This document shows, piece by piece, positions 20,668-32,486 of a DNA stretch of 64,000 bases. Below the pieces are notes generated by a model. That model made no database searches, had not been told where the DNA came from, and was given only the letters and a program-made list of their open reading frames with translations. Numbering within the stretch: the first letter of the stretch is position 1; each line of letters starts with the position of its first letter. The translations under genes were made by a program, and so were the position numbers. The stretch is from Rhododendron vialii (Eukaryota; Streptophyta; Magnoliopsida; Ericales; Ericaceae): assembly GCF_030253575.1 (NCBI RefSeq), contig NC_080560.1, positions 40,223,001 to 40,287,000 on the forward strand, given 5' to 3'.

Positions 20668-20828
20668 TAAATTTTTTACACCGTCGGTGTAAACATTTGT
20701 TTCCTCCAAATCAATTATATTTCGCCACGTCGTCATGTTTTATTGATTGGTACCATTGTTTTGCAACGTGTTGCAATATAATTGATTTAGAGGAAACAAA
20801 TATTTACACCAACGGTGTAAAGAATTTA
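20668..20828. mobile_element. 161-bp MITE, second copy of 12267-12427
   Basis: Same TTTACACCG ends and same position relative to the downstream F-box copy. It was inherited by duplication. Confidence 0.75.
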
Positions 20829-21040
20829 TTCTCCTGTGAAAAAGCCTCGTTACTACAACGGAAGAGCCTTTTTTTTTTTTTTTTTGAACAGCTACAACAG
20901 AAGAGCCTTAATACATCATTGACCCATTGGCATATTGAAGATGAAGATTAAACGGATCTCTTTCTTCTAAGAAAAACTTCCTTGTCTCTCCCTCTCTCTT
21001 CTCTCACAACGCCATAGCAAGTAGAAACCCCTATAAGAAA

Positions 21041-22275
21041 ATGGAACAATGGGGTTTGCCCGATCTTCCACATGAGGTCGTCTACGACATACTCTCAAGG
21101 CTACCTGTCAAGTCTCTGTTCCGTTTCAATCCGATTTCCAAGCCATGGCTCGCTCTAATCGACGACCCCCGCTTCATCAAATCACACCTCCATCAATCCA
21201 TGCAAAGCAACACAAACCAGATGCTAATCGTCGCTCCTCAGTATAACTGGGGTCATGAGAGTTCTAAATCTGTCTATTCCATGGACTACCAAGCACCCGA
21301 TCCCACCATAGCTAGCCAAGCTTGAAATGCCCTGGAAGTCTTGTGGTGCTGACATTTGGGGCTCTTTCAATGGGGTCTTACTCGTAAGTATTGATGAGGA
21401 GTTACGTTTATGGAACCCATCGATTGGAATATATCAGAAAATTTCACCACCTGGGCGTTCCAGCAGTTCGATAATGTATGCGCTTGGTTATGACTCTATT
21501 AACGATGATTTCAAGGATGTCGGGGTTGTTCCCCCTATACTTGATGTCCTTAGCATGCCACCCTGTTACTATGATGGCCCTAGCACTGTTCATGTGTTTA
21601 GTTCTAACTTCTAAACTAAGCTCGTGGAAGAGCATTGGAGACTTTGATTACCGTTGTGGTCTTTATTATGGGACGTCGAGGAGTGTTCTGAATGGGTCAC
21701 CGCATTGGGTTGCGCATGGCATCACCGATATCGATGGATATTATTTCCGAATTGTTTGCTTTGATGTTGTGGACGAGAAATTCAAGGACGTGCCCACGCC
21801 TATGTATGAAGTTGGGTGTAATTTCTTTACGGTAGGAGTTTTGGATGGATGCCTTTGTGCGATTGACCGCCGTGGTCCCGAGAGTCATTTCGATGTTTGG
21901 GTGATGAAGGAATACGGCGTGAAAGAATCTTGGACCAAGTTGTTTGTTGTACCAAATGTGCCGCCAAATATGCCAGGAGTGTTGTTTTTCGAATACTGTG
22001 AGCTACTGTGTTTCACAAAGGATGGCGAGGTTGTACTGAGGTTGAAGGTAGAGGCATCGGTGCCGTCCAAAGAGAAGAAGTTGGAGGAGTCTTTGAAGCT
22101 AGTGATCTACAATCCAAAACAAAAAAACAAGAGGTTTGGGATGCCTCAGGATTGGAAGGGGTTTGATGTTGCTTTATATGCGGAGAGTCTTGTTTCACCT
22201 CCTTACTGCAACAGCACTAGAAGTTGCACTGCTAATTGTTGGGATACACCCAAGTGGTGTGGGTGTGTGTTGTAG
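21041..22275 (+). pseudogene. F-box/FBA pseudogene with frameshifts; 3' end runs into a solo LTR
   Basis: The first frame, 21041-21325, gives a 94-residue F-box peptide and ends by the same frameshift as the 12632 copy. The second frame, 21327-21614, gives 95 residues with GSFNG, LWNPSIG and YALGYDSINDDF. A 7-base insertion (TTCTAAC duplication near 21605) shifts to a third frame, which stays open from about 21613 to 22275. That frame includes SSWKSIGDF, VWVMKEYGVKESW, YNPKQK and ESLVSP. The normal stop is out of frame, so the last 14 or so codons are read from the LTR inserted at 22237. Unlike its sister it lacks the TAG in the KEKKL region. Confidence 0.85.
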
Positions 22276-22638
22276 GGGATAAAACCCCTTGGTCCCCTTT
22301 CCCTTTTGTATTGACTGCCTTTGGCAGTGTGTGGTGTGTGTGTGCTGAGACAGAGAGGGTGAGGGAGAGTTGAGCGGTGAGGGCTCCTCCTTCGGGAGAA
22401 GCGGTGCTCCTCGGAGAAGCCCGGAGAGACTATCGGAGAGCACTTGAGTGAGGGAGAGGGAGAGGGAGAGGGAGAGGAGTGGGGAAGCCGGCTTGTGGCT
22501 ATCTCGGTGAGGTTTTTCATACTTGTATATGTGATTTATACATAGTAAAGTTTTCCTTGGATATCTCTTATTTGTGCTTGGTTTATTTTCGTGCTTGTGT
22601 TTGGAGTTATGAATCGGGGTCGGGGTCTCAACCCAACA
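22237..22638. mobile_element. Solo copia-type LTR, 402 bp, CTAAT duplication
   Basis: Starts TGTTGGGATAC, ends CTCAACCCAACA, and is flanked by CTAAT at 22232-22236 and 22639-22643. The paralogue at 13815-13825 reads CACTGCTAATCAGATGG without it. TGTTGGG...CCCAACA ends with a 5-bp duplication are typical for copia LTRs. No internal domain is present, so it is a solo LTR left by LTR-LTR recombination. Confidence 0.9.
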
Positions 22639-22643
22639 CTAAT

Positions 22644-23036
22644 CAAATGGAAATGGAAGCAAAAGTTGTACTGTAATTCAAATTATCCAACCATTGTTTT
22701 CCGTTACACTCTTTTTTTTTTCATATGTATTATGGAACTTTTGTGTAAATAAATTAATATTCTACCTTTTGTACTTGGTGCATGCTTGTTTTCCTTCCGT
22801 GTAAATATATATCAAAATAAACTATAATAGTATCTAGTATTCTCTCAAGCTCGGGGGTGTGTTCCGAATGAAAAATGCCCTTATAGATTGACCCAATCAA
22901 CCCCATACCAAAGGCATCCAGATGTCAGATGACTACCACTGCGCCAACCACCCATGAGGTTCGAAACTCATTCTTATGTGCTTGCGATCTCGTGGTCCAA
23001 CGAGCTTAGATCTGTCTGAATCATTGTCACAAAGAA
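22644..23036. repeat. 3' flank paralogous to 13820-14215
   Basis: Holds another empty site for the MITE of 6617 (CAAAATAAACTATAATAGTATC near 22815). Ends at the insertion point of the nested retrotransposon complex. Confidence 0.7.
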
Positions 23037-23741
23037 GTCCCTGTAACGCTCCGAAAATTCGGAGACATAAAAAAAATAATGAAAAAATTATTTCCACTAA
23101 AGAAATTCATAGTTTTACTGCGTCACCATTCCAAAAGCAAATGTCATTATTTTACAACCATTTCGAATAAATCAAAATATTACAATTTCCAAATAAACTT
23201 AAAAGCTTCCAAAATAAAGTCGACTTAAATTAATCAGAGCGACTATGCGCACGGAAACCAAGGTTTTCAACTTCTTTCTCAATAGGATTGAACTCGATCG
23301 AATCGTACGACACTTCTGCTCCTTCTTCGCTACCTGGCATTCGAGTTACTAGGGCAACGTAGTACCGTGAGCGATGATACTCAGTAGCCAAAACCCACCC
23401 GAACCCATAACTTATAAACAATAGGATAATATAATTGAAAAGAATTGACATAACATAAAAAGAGAAAATAATTAATTATTTTATTACTATTCTTCAACCT
23501 ATGTGAAATCTCGGATCTTATCCACAGATCCATTCCTATCCTTAACCTCCGGCGTAAGGCATTGGTGTGGTCTGACTTCCCTTTTCCAGATCCGGATGAA
23601 AGATACCTACGTTATGTACTCGGGTAACCCATTCGCGACCATAAGTTCGGATAAAACTTTACCGGCAATGCTCAAGCGCCGTCTAGCCCGGGTTGAACTT
23701 CACAGGCAACACTCAAGCACCGTCTAGCCCGGGATGTGACG

Positions 23742-24624
23742 CAAGCACAATGCCACCCTTATGTCCCGTCCCAACATCCGAGAGCCGACCACCACCATGC
23801 CGTACCTAGGGTTCGTAAATCCATACTTTCAACAGATCACCACCAATCATTCATCAACAATACATCACCACGGGTTTCAAACCAGGATTGCCCAGAATCC
23901 AAGATGACATCCTCTCACATTATCCATTTTCCATTAAACCTACTTTCACGTCTAATATGTTAAGTCCGCACATTGCAACCAACCCCGGAAACCTATTTGT
24001 CCAATCTATCAATTCAACAACATTTCACACAATCCACATTTTCACAATACAGGCTAACATGCTAATAATGTTTAATTGAACGATAAAATAAATTTTACTA
24101 TAGAACTAATCATGCCATAAAAATAATCATGCCATAAAATTAATTACTCGGTACACTACCATACGATGAAGTTAATCATTTGGTACGCTATTCATGCGAT
24201 AACTAATTATGCAATAAAATTTAGATTGAACCGAAACTAATTAACTTTGAGGGCTAACATTGTGAGATTTTAATACTCAAGGGTTGGATTTATAAGCTAA
24301 ACGAACTTGGGGGACCAAACTATAATTAATCCAAACAAATTTCAAAATCCAGTGGCTACCATTTTTGGGAAAAACGGTGGGTTTCGCCGATGGCATCAGA
24401 ATCGAAAACTATGTCGTACCCAAGCACAATGCCACCCTTATGTCCTGTCCCAACATCCGAGAGCCGACCACCACCATGCCGTACTCAGGGTTCGTAAATC
24501 CATACTTTCAACAGATCACCACCAATCATTCATCAACAATACATCACCAGGGGTTTCAAACCAGGATTGCCCAGAATCCAAGATCACATCCTCTCACATT
24601 ATCCATTTTCCATTAAACCTATTT
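23742..24624. repeat. Tandem duplication of about 675 bp inside the large LTR
   Basis: Copy one covers about 23742-24416. Copy two starts at 24422 (same CAAGCACAATGCCACCCTTATGTC start), is interrupted at 24624 by the nested LTR, and continues at 27206-27680 (same CACGTCTAATATGTTAA and GGGTTTCGCCG blocks). Differences are few, so the duplication is fairly young. Confidence 0.85.
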
Positions 24625-26885
24625 TGTCACGCCCTCGATTTTTAACATAAATAACAATACCATTTTAAATACAAATCCTCGTAATAATACATACGATATC
24701 TCAAATTACAATACAATTCCCGAATCTCACAAATCTGTCAAACTGATACAGTATTCCAAACTAGAGAAAATAGTACAATGATGTTCGATTTACGAAGAAA
24801 GACAAGTACTTTAGAAAATAACTTTAGTTTGTGATGTCTGCATGCACTCCATACTCTCCATGACTGTGCTCCTGCGGTGTATCTGAAAATGATAGGTTGA
24901 GCTACACTAGCCCAGTAGAGAAATCTATACTTAAGCTATGCGAAAATGCGAGAGAACATGCACCAAGAGTGAGTGAAGTTCAATAAGCGAACACAAGAAA
25001 GCAAGGTTTACCACAACAAACAAGCGGGCTACAACCATAGGGTTCTAGACGTCTTATAAATATTCCTAACTGTTCACACATCAAACTAGCAACATTAATA
25101 AATTCGCATCTGTATACCTCAATCAATAATCAATCCTCAATCATCTCATCGCCTCTCGTATGATACCACAATCTTTCTCACTTCCACCTCATTCATCATC
25201 AAACCCCTTCGCTATGAAACTTTCCCTTTTGATTTCAAAAAAAAGGTAAAGTATTACAAAACTAGATCAAGCTCCGTTGATTCGAGCTTGAATACCGGAG
25301 TCCGTTGACTTGTGCCCAAATACTGGAAACCGTTGATTCGCTCAAGAATATCGGAGGATTTTTTTTAGCAAAATCCTTTTCCTTTCAAAAAAAATGATTA
25401 AAAGCCAATCTTTCATCATTTTTCCAATAATCACACATTATTCAACATTTCATCATTTACGGTCTTCGCATGTATCGCTCGTAGTCCGGTCATATCACCA
25501 AGTAGTGATACCCATTCATTTGGATGGTCCGGTCATATCACCGATTGGTCATGGTGATACCCGTTCATTTGCACTATCCACAATATCAAACAATCATTCA
25601 TTGTCCCATTTTCATTACAAACAAAGTACCATATCGTACATCGATAAATACACAAGTCCACGCCATACCTCTGGATATGTTCCCGCATCCCACACAACAT
25701 ATTAACCACAAATAGTCTCTACTAAACCCAGTTTGCTAATTCCTAAGCTTAAATTCCATAGAACGAATACTCAAGAAATTTAGAGAAACCAATGAGACGA
25801 ATCGCAAGAATACAAAACGACAAGCCGAAAATGAAACAATCATCTAGTTCACCATCACATTCAAAGTGTCCCGTGTTTCATAGTTAATAAGTCTTTTGTT
25901 CCAAGTGCACATTCTGGACATTTGGGACCCCGTTCATCCCCTGCTAGTCATCACACCAATAGGCGGACCCGTTCATTCACTACCGGTCATCACACCAATA
26001 GGTGGACCCGTTCATTCCGAGTATTTAGGACCCCGTTCATCCCCTGCCGGTCATCACACCAATAGGCAGACTCATTCATTCACTACCGGTCATCGCACCA
26101 ATAGGTGGAGCCGTTCATTTCGGGTATTTAGGACCCCGTTCATCCCTTGCCGGTCACCACGCCAATTGACGGGCCCGTTCAAGTTTCCTTCAGCTATTTC
26201 ATTACTCATGTCATCGATTCTTATTACATCACGATGTCACAAAGTTCACAACTTGCATTCGGTGTTGGTGTGCTCCATTTCAATCATATTTCTCACATAG
26301 TGTCTTAAGTTCTCGGTTCGGCATTTGGCAATTGTATACATCAAGCTATCGTCATACTTCCCGTTAAATATAAATTAACGTCCTTGAACTCATAAAGATA
26401 CATACCATCACTTATGGAAACGAACCACGACATTAGAATGTGAAAACAAGAGTTTTTACAAAAATCTGCAGTGGCTACGGGTAGGACCAAAAATCGATTA
26501 CGGGTAGCGGAACAAATGTTCAGTTTCTGATCAGTGGCTACGGGTAGGACCAAAAACGGACTACGGGTAGCGCCTGGAAATTTCAGCGCGATACACAGAT
26601 TTCAAGGGCCAACAATACACTTCAAAACAACAATCAAACATGAGATTTAGGTACAAATTCAACTCATCAACGCATAGAACAAGTAAGAAATCCCTACCTC
26701 AAGGGTTTTGAGCAAAACCTGACCTTTTGACCAAGTCAACCAAGCTCCCACGAGATTCGATCATGAATTTTCTTGGATATTGGGAAAGTCCGTGCTTCGT
26801 ATAGCAACTTTAATTCTCGGACCTTGTCCGGAATCACACCCTAGGTAAATAAAATCGAAGAGAGAAAAGAGGAGGGAGTTTTTCG

Positions 26886-26963
<78 letters not shown>

Positions 26964-27205
26964 GAGAGTGAGAAAGAGCCGAGAGTGAGAAAGAGAGGGA
27001 ATGGAATATTTCTCCTCCTGGAGAAATAATAAAGGTGGGGGAGTAATCCCCTACTTCTCACACCACACATTCACATGTGCACCTTTCGCACAATCACCCT
27101 TATATCATTCCACAAATACGCCACACCAAATATCCGTATCGTCTATCTCGACGTGCCGTACGATAACAAAAGAAAAATAGAACCTCAAAATAATGGGTCT
27201 CTACA
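24625..27205. mobile_element. Nested gypsy solo LTR, 2.58 kb, TATTT duplication
   Basis: Starts TGTCACGCCCTCG, ends GGGTCTCTACA, flanked by TATTT at 24620-24624 and 27206-27210. The undisturbed sequence is present in the neighbouring tandem copy (CCTACTTTCACGTC near 23938). It contains imperfect repeats of GTCATCACACCAATAGG-type sequence (25930-26170), a repeated CAGTGGCTACGGGTAGGACC (26468 and 26531) and a long GA run, but no coding. The length and TGTCACGCCC start suit a Tekay/Del-type LTR. Confidence 0.85.
26889..26961. repeat. (GA)n microsatellite
   Basis: About 73 bases of uninterrupted GA near the right end of the nested LTR. Confidence 0.98.
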
Positions 27206-27680
27206 TATTTTCACGTCTAATATGTTAAATCCGCACATTGCAACCAACCCCGGAAACCTATTTGTCCAATCTATCAATTCAACAACATTTCATGCAATCC
27301 ACATTTTCACAATACAAGCTAACATGCTAATAATGTTTAATCGAACGATAAAATAAATTTTACTATAGAACTAATCATGCCATAAAAATAATCATGTGAT
27401 AAAATTAATTACTCGGTACACTACCATACGATGAAGTTAATCATTTGGTACACTATTCATGCGATAACTAATTATGCAATAAAGTTTAGATTGAACCGAA
27501 ACTAATTAACTTTGAGGGCTAACATTATGAGATTTTAATACTCAAGGGTTGGATTTATAAGCTAAACGAACTCAAGGGACCAAACTGTAATTAATCCAAG
27601 AAAATTTCAAAATCCAGTGGCTACCATTTTCGGGAGAAACAGTGGGTTTCGCCGGTGGCATCGGAATCGGAAACTAATTA

Positions 27681-28348
27681 ACCTCGGGGCTTAATATTAA
27701 TTTTTACTACTCAAGAGTTAGATTTATGAGCTCTTAAATCATGAGGGGTTAAACTGTAATTTATCCAAAAGAAATTTCAAAAGAACAGGAGCAAAAAACA
27801 GTCGGTCAAAAACAGGGGAGCCTGTTCCAGCCAGGTTTCGACCGGCGTCGTTGGGTTCGAATACAATCATGCCATCCACAAAAATTAATATAAACACGAC
27901 ATATACGTAGGGAGGTGAGTTCCGAACTACCTCTTATCCGACAAACGGTTTTTCGGAGAGGTTCGGTGACGGGCCGGAGCGGCGGCGGAGCTCGGTTGTG
28001 CTGATACGGACTGATTTTCAATGTGTTTTCTGGAGCAGTTCAGGAACTGACATGCAGCAGGTTTCGGGGGCGGGAACGGGCTATTTTTGCGGCTGTTTGG
28101 GACTGGCTTTGGGAGCAGATTTTCCGGGCTGTTTCGGAGCCGATCCGAGGAGGGTACGGGGTTGCTTCGGAGCTGATTTCTGGACTGAAATGGGGCTGGT
28201 TTTGTGACTGGTTTGGTGGTGGTTAATGGGTGTTTGAATGGTGGAATGATGGATGAAGATGGTGGCTCCGGCGGTGGAGGTGTGGGAGGAGTGGAGCTAC
28301 GGTGGTGATGGAGACGGTGATGCTCGGAGAAGATGGAGGAGCTCGGGC
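27681..28348. other. Remainder of the large LTR, right part
   Basis: Non-coding, with GC-rich text from 27950 (GGTTCGGTGACGGGCCGGAGCGG). It reads like the transcribed portion of a long LTR. Open frames here match no domain. Confidence 0.5.
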
Positions 28349-29148
28349 CATAGTTTTAAATTGCGGTATCGGTCGCCGTCGCGGTATCGGTCGCAGTATA
28401 TCGGTATCGGGACATATCGGTGATACGTCGTGGGAATCGGGTGTCGCGGTCGTGAATTTTTAAAAATCATCAGCAACATGTATAAAACTTGAAAAATATA
28501 CTGTTGCCCCAAACATTGGCTTAAATTATCACATTTTAATTAGTTTAAGACATGTAATAGCCCATTCTCTTCATGTGAAATATCCGATAATTTATCAAAA
28601 CTCGCAAGTCAATAAGATTTTACAAATATGAGAAAAATGCAACATTATAAGTTTCGATATAATTGACATAAATAGCAAAAATAAGATGAAGACATTAAAA
28701 TAAACACACCATAGAGGTTTTACATTACATAATCGCTAGTCACAACTAGTTTCAAGCTCATAGCTTTTAAGTCAAACATAATTTTGCTAATACAACTTCA
28801 ATGCCAGAATGAATGACGTGGAGGTACCGATACGTACATGAATGACGTGGAAGCAAATATATACATATGTGTGGAAGGAGCTCTGTTTTTTGATTTTTTC
28901 TGTTTTTTTTTTTTAGCTCTGTTTTTTGGTTTTTTCTGTCTTTTGTTTTTTCTTTCAGAACCGATACGTACCGGCCGTAACGGCTGTATCGGCCGTACCG
29001 GTCCAAAAATCGGTTACAGACCGATACGTATCGGGAACCGGCCGATACGCCTGTGAATTTCAATCTCACCGATATATCGGCCTATATCCGAACCGGGAGT
29101 CGAAAATTCCGGTACGAACCGGCCGATACGGTACTATTTAGAACTATG
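28349..29148. mobile_element. hAT-like non-autonomous element, 800 bp, copy 1
   Basis: Begins CATAGTTTTAAAT and ends ATTTAGAACTATG (inverted). It is flanked by AGCTCGGGC on the left and AGCTCGGC on the right, an 8-bp-type duplication with a one-base slip. Both ends are crowded with (G)GTATCGG / CCGATAC words in opposite orientation. A near-identical copy lies at 31688-32486. No transposase is present. It is nested in the large LTR. Confidence 0.85.
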
Positions 29149-29731
29149 AGCTCGGCTCTCTCTCTCTCTCTCTGTGCCGAAGTGGGTGTAAGTTGGTGTT
29201 GATACAAAGAAGAAAAGAAAGAAAGAAGAGTTAATATAGGGGAGGAGTATAAATCTCTTGGGTAATATAGTATAGGTTGAATGCTTTTGTTTGAGAGTTA
29301 AAGGAAGGTTTCTTGGGCGGTTGTCGACTTCTTATTGGTTAGAGAAAAGGAGGTGACAAAAATGGTTAAACATGGGGAAGTTAGATGGAAGATGTTTAAA
29401 AGGGTATTATGTTTGCTTCAGATAGTTTAGGATTGTTAGGGAATTTGGATGGGTAGTTCGGTGGAACAATTGAGTGGAAAAAGGCCACGTATAAGGAAAC
29501 AATGTGGCTGGGACAAATTAGTTTTTTGGTTAGGAAAAATTATCTAGTGCAACCAAAGTACACACAAGAAAAATTATTCGCTGAGCACGCGCGCACACGC
29601 GATTGATTACAGAATAAAATTGGTGTGATGACATAAATAATTTTTCGCATTAAATAAAATACGAGCATGAATAACATTTTTGATTTGATGATTATTATTA
29701 TTTATTAAAAATACCGGGTCTTTACAGTCCC

Positions 29732-30813
29732 AAACCAAAATTATTCGCCTTTCACCTACGGATGAGAAACAATATGTCTCATTCAATCACAAAGGGGTTA
29801 TATAGGTTATACTATCTCATGGTAGGTCGGGTTGTATATGAGCATATATAGTTCCAGTACTTTGTATTCACTCACCTTATAAGGTTCTAAATAGGAATAG
29901 AGACAGGACTGAATTAGGGTTGGTTTCACTCACCTTGTCCCCTAGCTCCTAACATGTAATCGCGCGTTCTCTATCCCTGCCCCCAATCCCTCACCAAAAC
30001 AATGAGAACTTTCCTTTACTGCGTTTTGTTCTTCACTGTTTAATTTTTTTTATCATTTTTTTTTTTTTGGAGAGAGAGAGCAACCTATAGGAGTGAGAGT
30101 CAGAGATAGTACATATGGAATAAATTGGTTGATGGCAAGTTATGTGATGCAGAATGGGAATTGAAAATAATTTAATAAATAGCATTATTTAGTTTTCTTA
30201 TTTTATGTTTTAGTAATTTTGTTATGGAGTATAATTTTAGGAATAAGTGTTCTAGAGTATTCAGTTTTCCAATTATAGTTTATTTAGTTTTCTATTTTAT
30301 GTTTTCTACAAGAATTAGGGCTCAATTAGGGTTAGAGTTTTCCACCTATTTAATACAGTAAGTTGTAAGCCTTCGGGCTGGGGCAGTTTTTGATGATTAA
30401 TTATTGAATAAAAAGAGTCTAGAGAGTGTTTCTCTATCGTTTGTGATTTTCTTGTTGCATGATTGTTTCTGTAGTCATATGATTCCCAAAATATGTACTA
30501 CTCCCTCTGAGAATTTTGACTTGAGTGGGGTCAGTGAACCCCCCTTGCCTCCATTTGGGTCAGCTCCTGCATGGAACTATATGGTACGAATGGATTTGGA
30601 TGATGAATGAGAAGCATTTTTTTTGTGGCCGGTATGTATAATAAGTGGTTTTTTCTCGTCGAGCTTGGTGGTCAAAATCTTGAGCAACTTTCTTCTGTTT
30701 TGGAGAACTTATGCTTTCATCACACTACTTGGTCTTTATGGAACATGTTTTGGCCTTTATTTTTAGGTTTTAATTATAACTGAATATTTTAGCGATAAGT
30801 TTAAACTTGTTCT
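29732..30813. repeat. Flank resumed after the LTR complex; junction to the third unit
   Basis: 29732-30640 is paralogous to 14215-15172. At about 30640 (GGCCGGTATG) it jumps directly to sequence equivalent to 17150-17320 (TTTTCTCGTCGAGCTTGGTGG). The F-box gene that should lie between, the counterpart of 15867, is missing in the third unit. Confidence 0.75.
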
Positions 30814-30815
30814 TA

Positions 30816-31089
30816 CTCCCTCCGTCCCTTATTTAGAGTTCAGTATTTCATTTTGGGATGTCCCTTAATAAGTGATCATTTTATAAGGTTAGTGGGTAAA
30901 AGTTGATGCATTGTCTATTTTGTCTCTAAAAGTAGATTCTATTTTGAAAAGTTAGTGAGTAAAAGTCATGTAATAATGATGGGTAAGTAGAAAAAATGGA
31001 GGAAAAAGTTAATGTGAAAGGTATAATGATGATTTCTTTTTAATAAGTTGGAATTACGAAGTAAGACACTTAAAAATGAACGGAGAGAG
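30816..31089. mobile_element. Stowaway MITE, 274 bp, TA duplication
   Basis: Left end CTCCCTCCGTCCC, right end GAACGGAGAGAG, with TA on each side (30814-30815, 31090-31091). The paralogous sequence at 17315-17335 lacks it. Non-coding. Confidence 0.88.
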
Positions 31090-31091
31090 TA

Positions 31092-31679
31092 CTTTTTTTT
31101 TATAACTCTATATTTGATTGTTGTCCAATGGACCGTCTAATCTGGAGGCTAATCCCACTATCCACTGGTTTTGTCTATGGGGTGTGTGTGGTTTTCTTTT
31201 TGCTTCTCTCAAATTGTGAAAATAATGTGCCTTGGCTTGAACACTTTGGATGCATTTGTAAGAGAGGACAAAATTTGCGTATTTTGTAAGAGTTCACGAC
31301 ATTAAAGCTAGATTTGGAGCATCTCAAATCCATGAGTAAACTTATATGAGTGAAAGTTCCAATTACACTACGAAATCTACGAAATATTGGTAACCATAGA
31401 ATCATAGATGTATAGCTAGGTATCTAGGTTACCAATATTCCGTAGATTGAAGATGCTCCAAGATTGGAGATTCATCTATAGTTTCAAGATTGTAATCTAC
31501 GGAATACTGGTAACCACATATTGGAGATGCTCCAATTACACGGTAAAAATGAATTCCAAAGCACAACACTTCCAAGACAAAACACTCTACTGCAACTGTC
31601 CACAATTTGATATTTTCAGTTTTGCTTTGGTCTGTCAGTGTTCTAGAATTGTTAGAGCATGAAATTGTTTTCGCTTGTT
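31092..31679. repeat. Third-unit spacer paralogous to 17330-18330, with a small hairpin
   Basis: Lacks the Harbinger MITE of 17678 and so serves as its empty site. Around 31374-31446 ATCTACG(A)AATATTGGTAACC is mirrored by GGTTACCAATATTCCGTAGAT. Confidence 0.7.
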
Positions 31680-31687
31680 CTATGGAC

Positions 31688-32486
31688 CATAGTTTTAAAT
31701 CGCGGTATCGGTCGCCGTCGCGGTATCGGTCGCGGTATATCGGTATCGGGACATATCGGTGATACGTCGCGGGAATCGGGTGTCGCGGTCGTGAATTTTT
31801 AAAAATCATCAGCAACATGTATAAAACTTGAAAAATATACTTTTGCCCTAAACATTGGCTTAAATTATCACATTTTAATTAATTTAAGACATGTAATAGC
31901 CCATTCTCTTCATGTGAAACATCCGATAATTTATCAAAACTCGCAAGTCAATAAGATTTTACAAATATGAGAAAAATGCAACATTATAAGTTTCGATATA
32001 ATTGACATAAATAGCAAAAATAAGATGAAGACATTAAAATAAACACACCATAGAGGTTTTACATTACATAATCGCTAGCCACAACTAGTTTCAAGCTCAT
32101 AGCTTTTAAGTCAAACATAATTTTGCTAATACAACTTCAATGCCAGAATGAATGACGTGGAGGTACCGATACGTACATGCATGACGTGGAAGCAAATATA
32201 TACATATGTGTGGAAGGAGCTCTGTTTTTTGATTTTTTCTGTTTTTTTTTTTTAGCTCTGTTTTTTGGTTTTTTCTGTTTTTTTTTTTTTTTAGAACCGA
32301 TACGTACCGGCCGTATCGGCCGTACCGGTCCAAAAATCGGTTACAGACCGATACGTATCGGGAACCGGCCGATACGCCTGTGAATTTCAATCTCACCGAT
32401 ATATCGGCCTATATCCGAACCGGGAGTCGAAAATTCCGGTACGAACCGGCCGATACGTACCGTATCGGCCAATATTTAAAACTATG
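31688..32486. mobile_element. hAT-like non-autonomous element, 799 bp, copy 2
   Basis: Ends CATAGTTTTAAAT / ATTTAAAACTATG with a perfect 8-bp duplication CTATGGAC (31680-31687, 32487-32494), the hallmark of hAT transposition. The body is nearly the same as 28349-29148. Differences are a few bases plus a one-word deletion in the GGCCGTAACGGC region. Confidence 0.92.

Larger units (their letters stand above)
23042..29726. mobile_element. Large gypsy-type LTR (probably solo) carrying nested insertions
   Basis: Starts TGTAACGCTCCG and ends GGGTCTTTACA, with GTCCC duplicated at 23037-23041 and 29727-29731. The paralogous sequence at 14205-14225 is uninterrupted (ACAGTCCCGAACC). Inside are a second LTR (24625-27205), an hAT element (28349-29148) and a tandem duplication of about 675 bp. 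After subtracting the nested DNA about 3.3 kb remains, with no gag or pol similarity. A TGTAACGCYCC start and long non-coding body resemble Tekay/chromovirus LTRs, so I call it a solo LTR. A non-autonomous element cannot be excluded. Confidence 0.75.

Noticed and set aside
22195..22520. Minus-strand frames rich in Ser-Pro
   Set aside because: They are antisense to the solo LTR's GAGGGAGA repeats; no protein family.
23736..24645. Open frames with shared peptide AQCHPYVPSQHPRADHHHAV
   Set aside because: The frames repeat only because of the 675-bp tandem duplication inside the LTR; no family and no start context.
28767..29069. Open frames on both strands, and again at 32106-32396
   Set aside because: They lie inside the two hAT-like elements and arise from poly-T and CCGATAC repeats.
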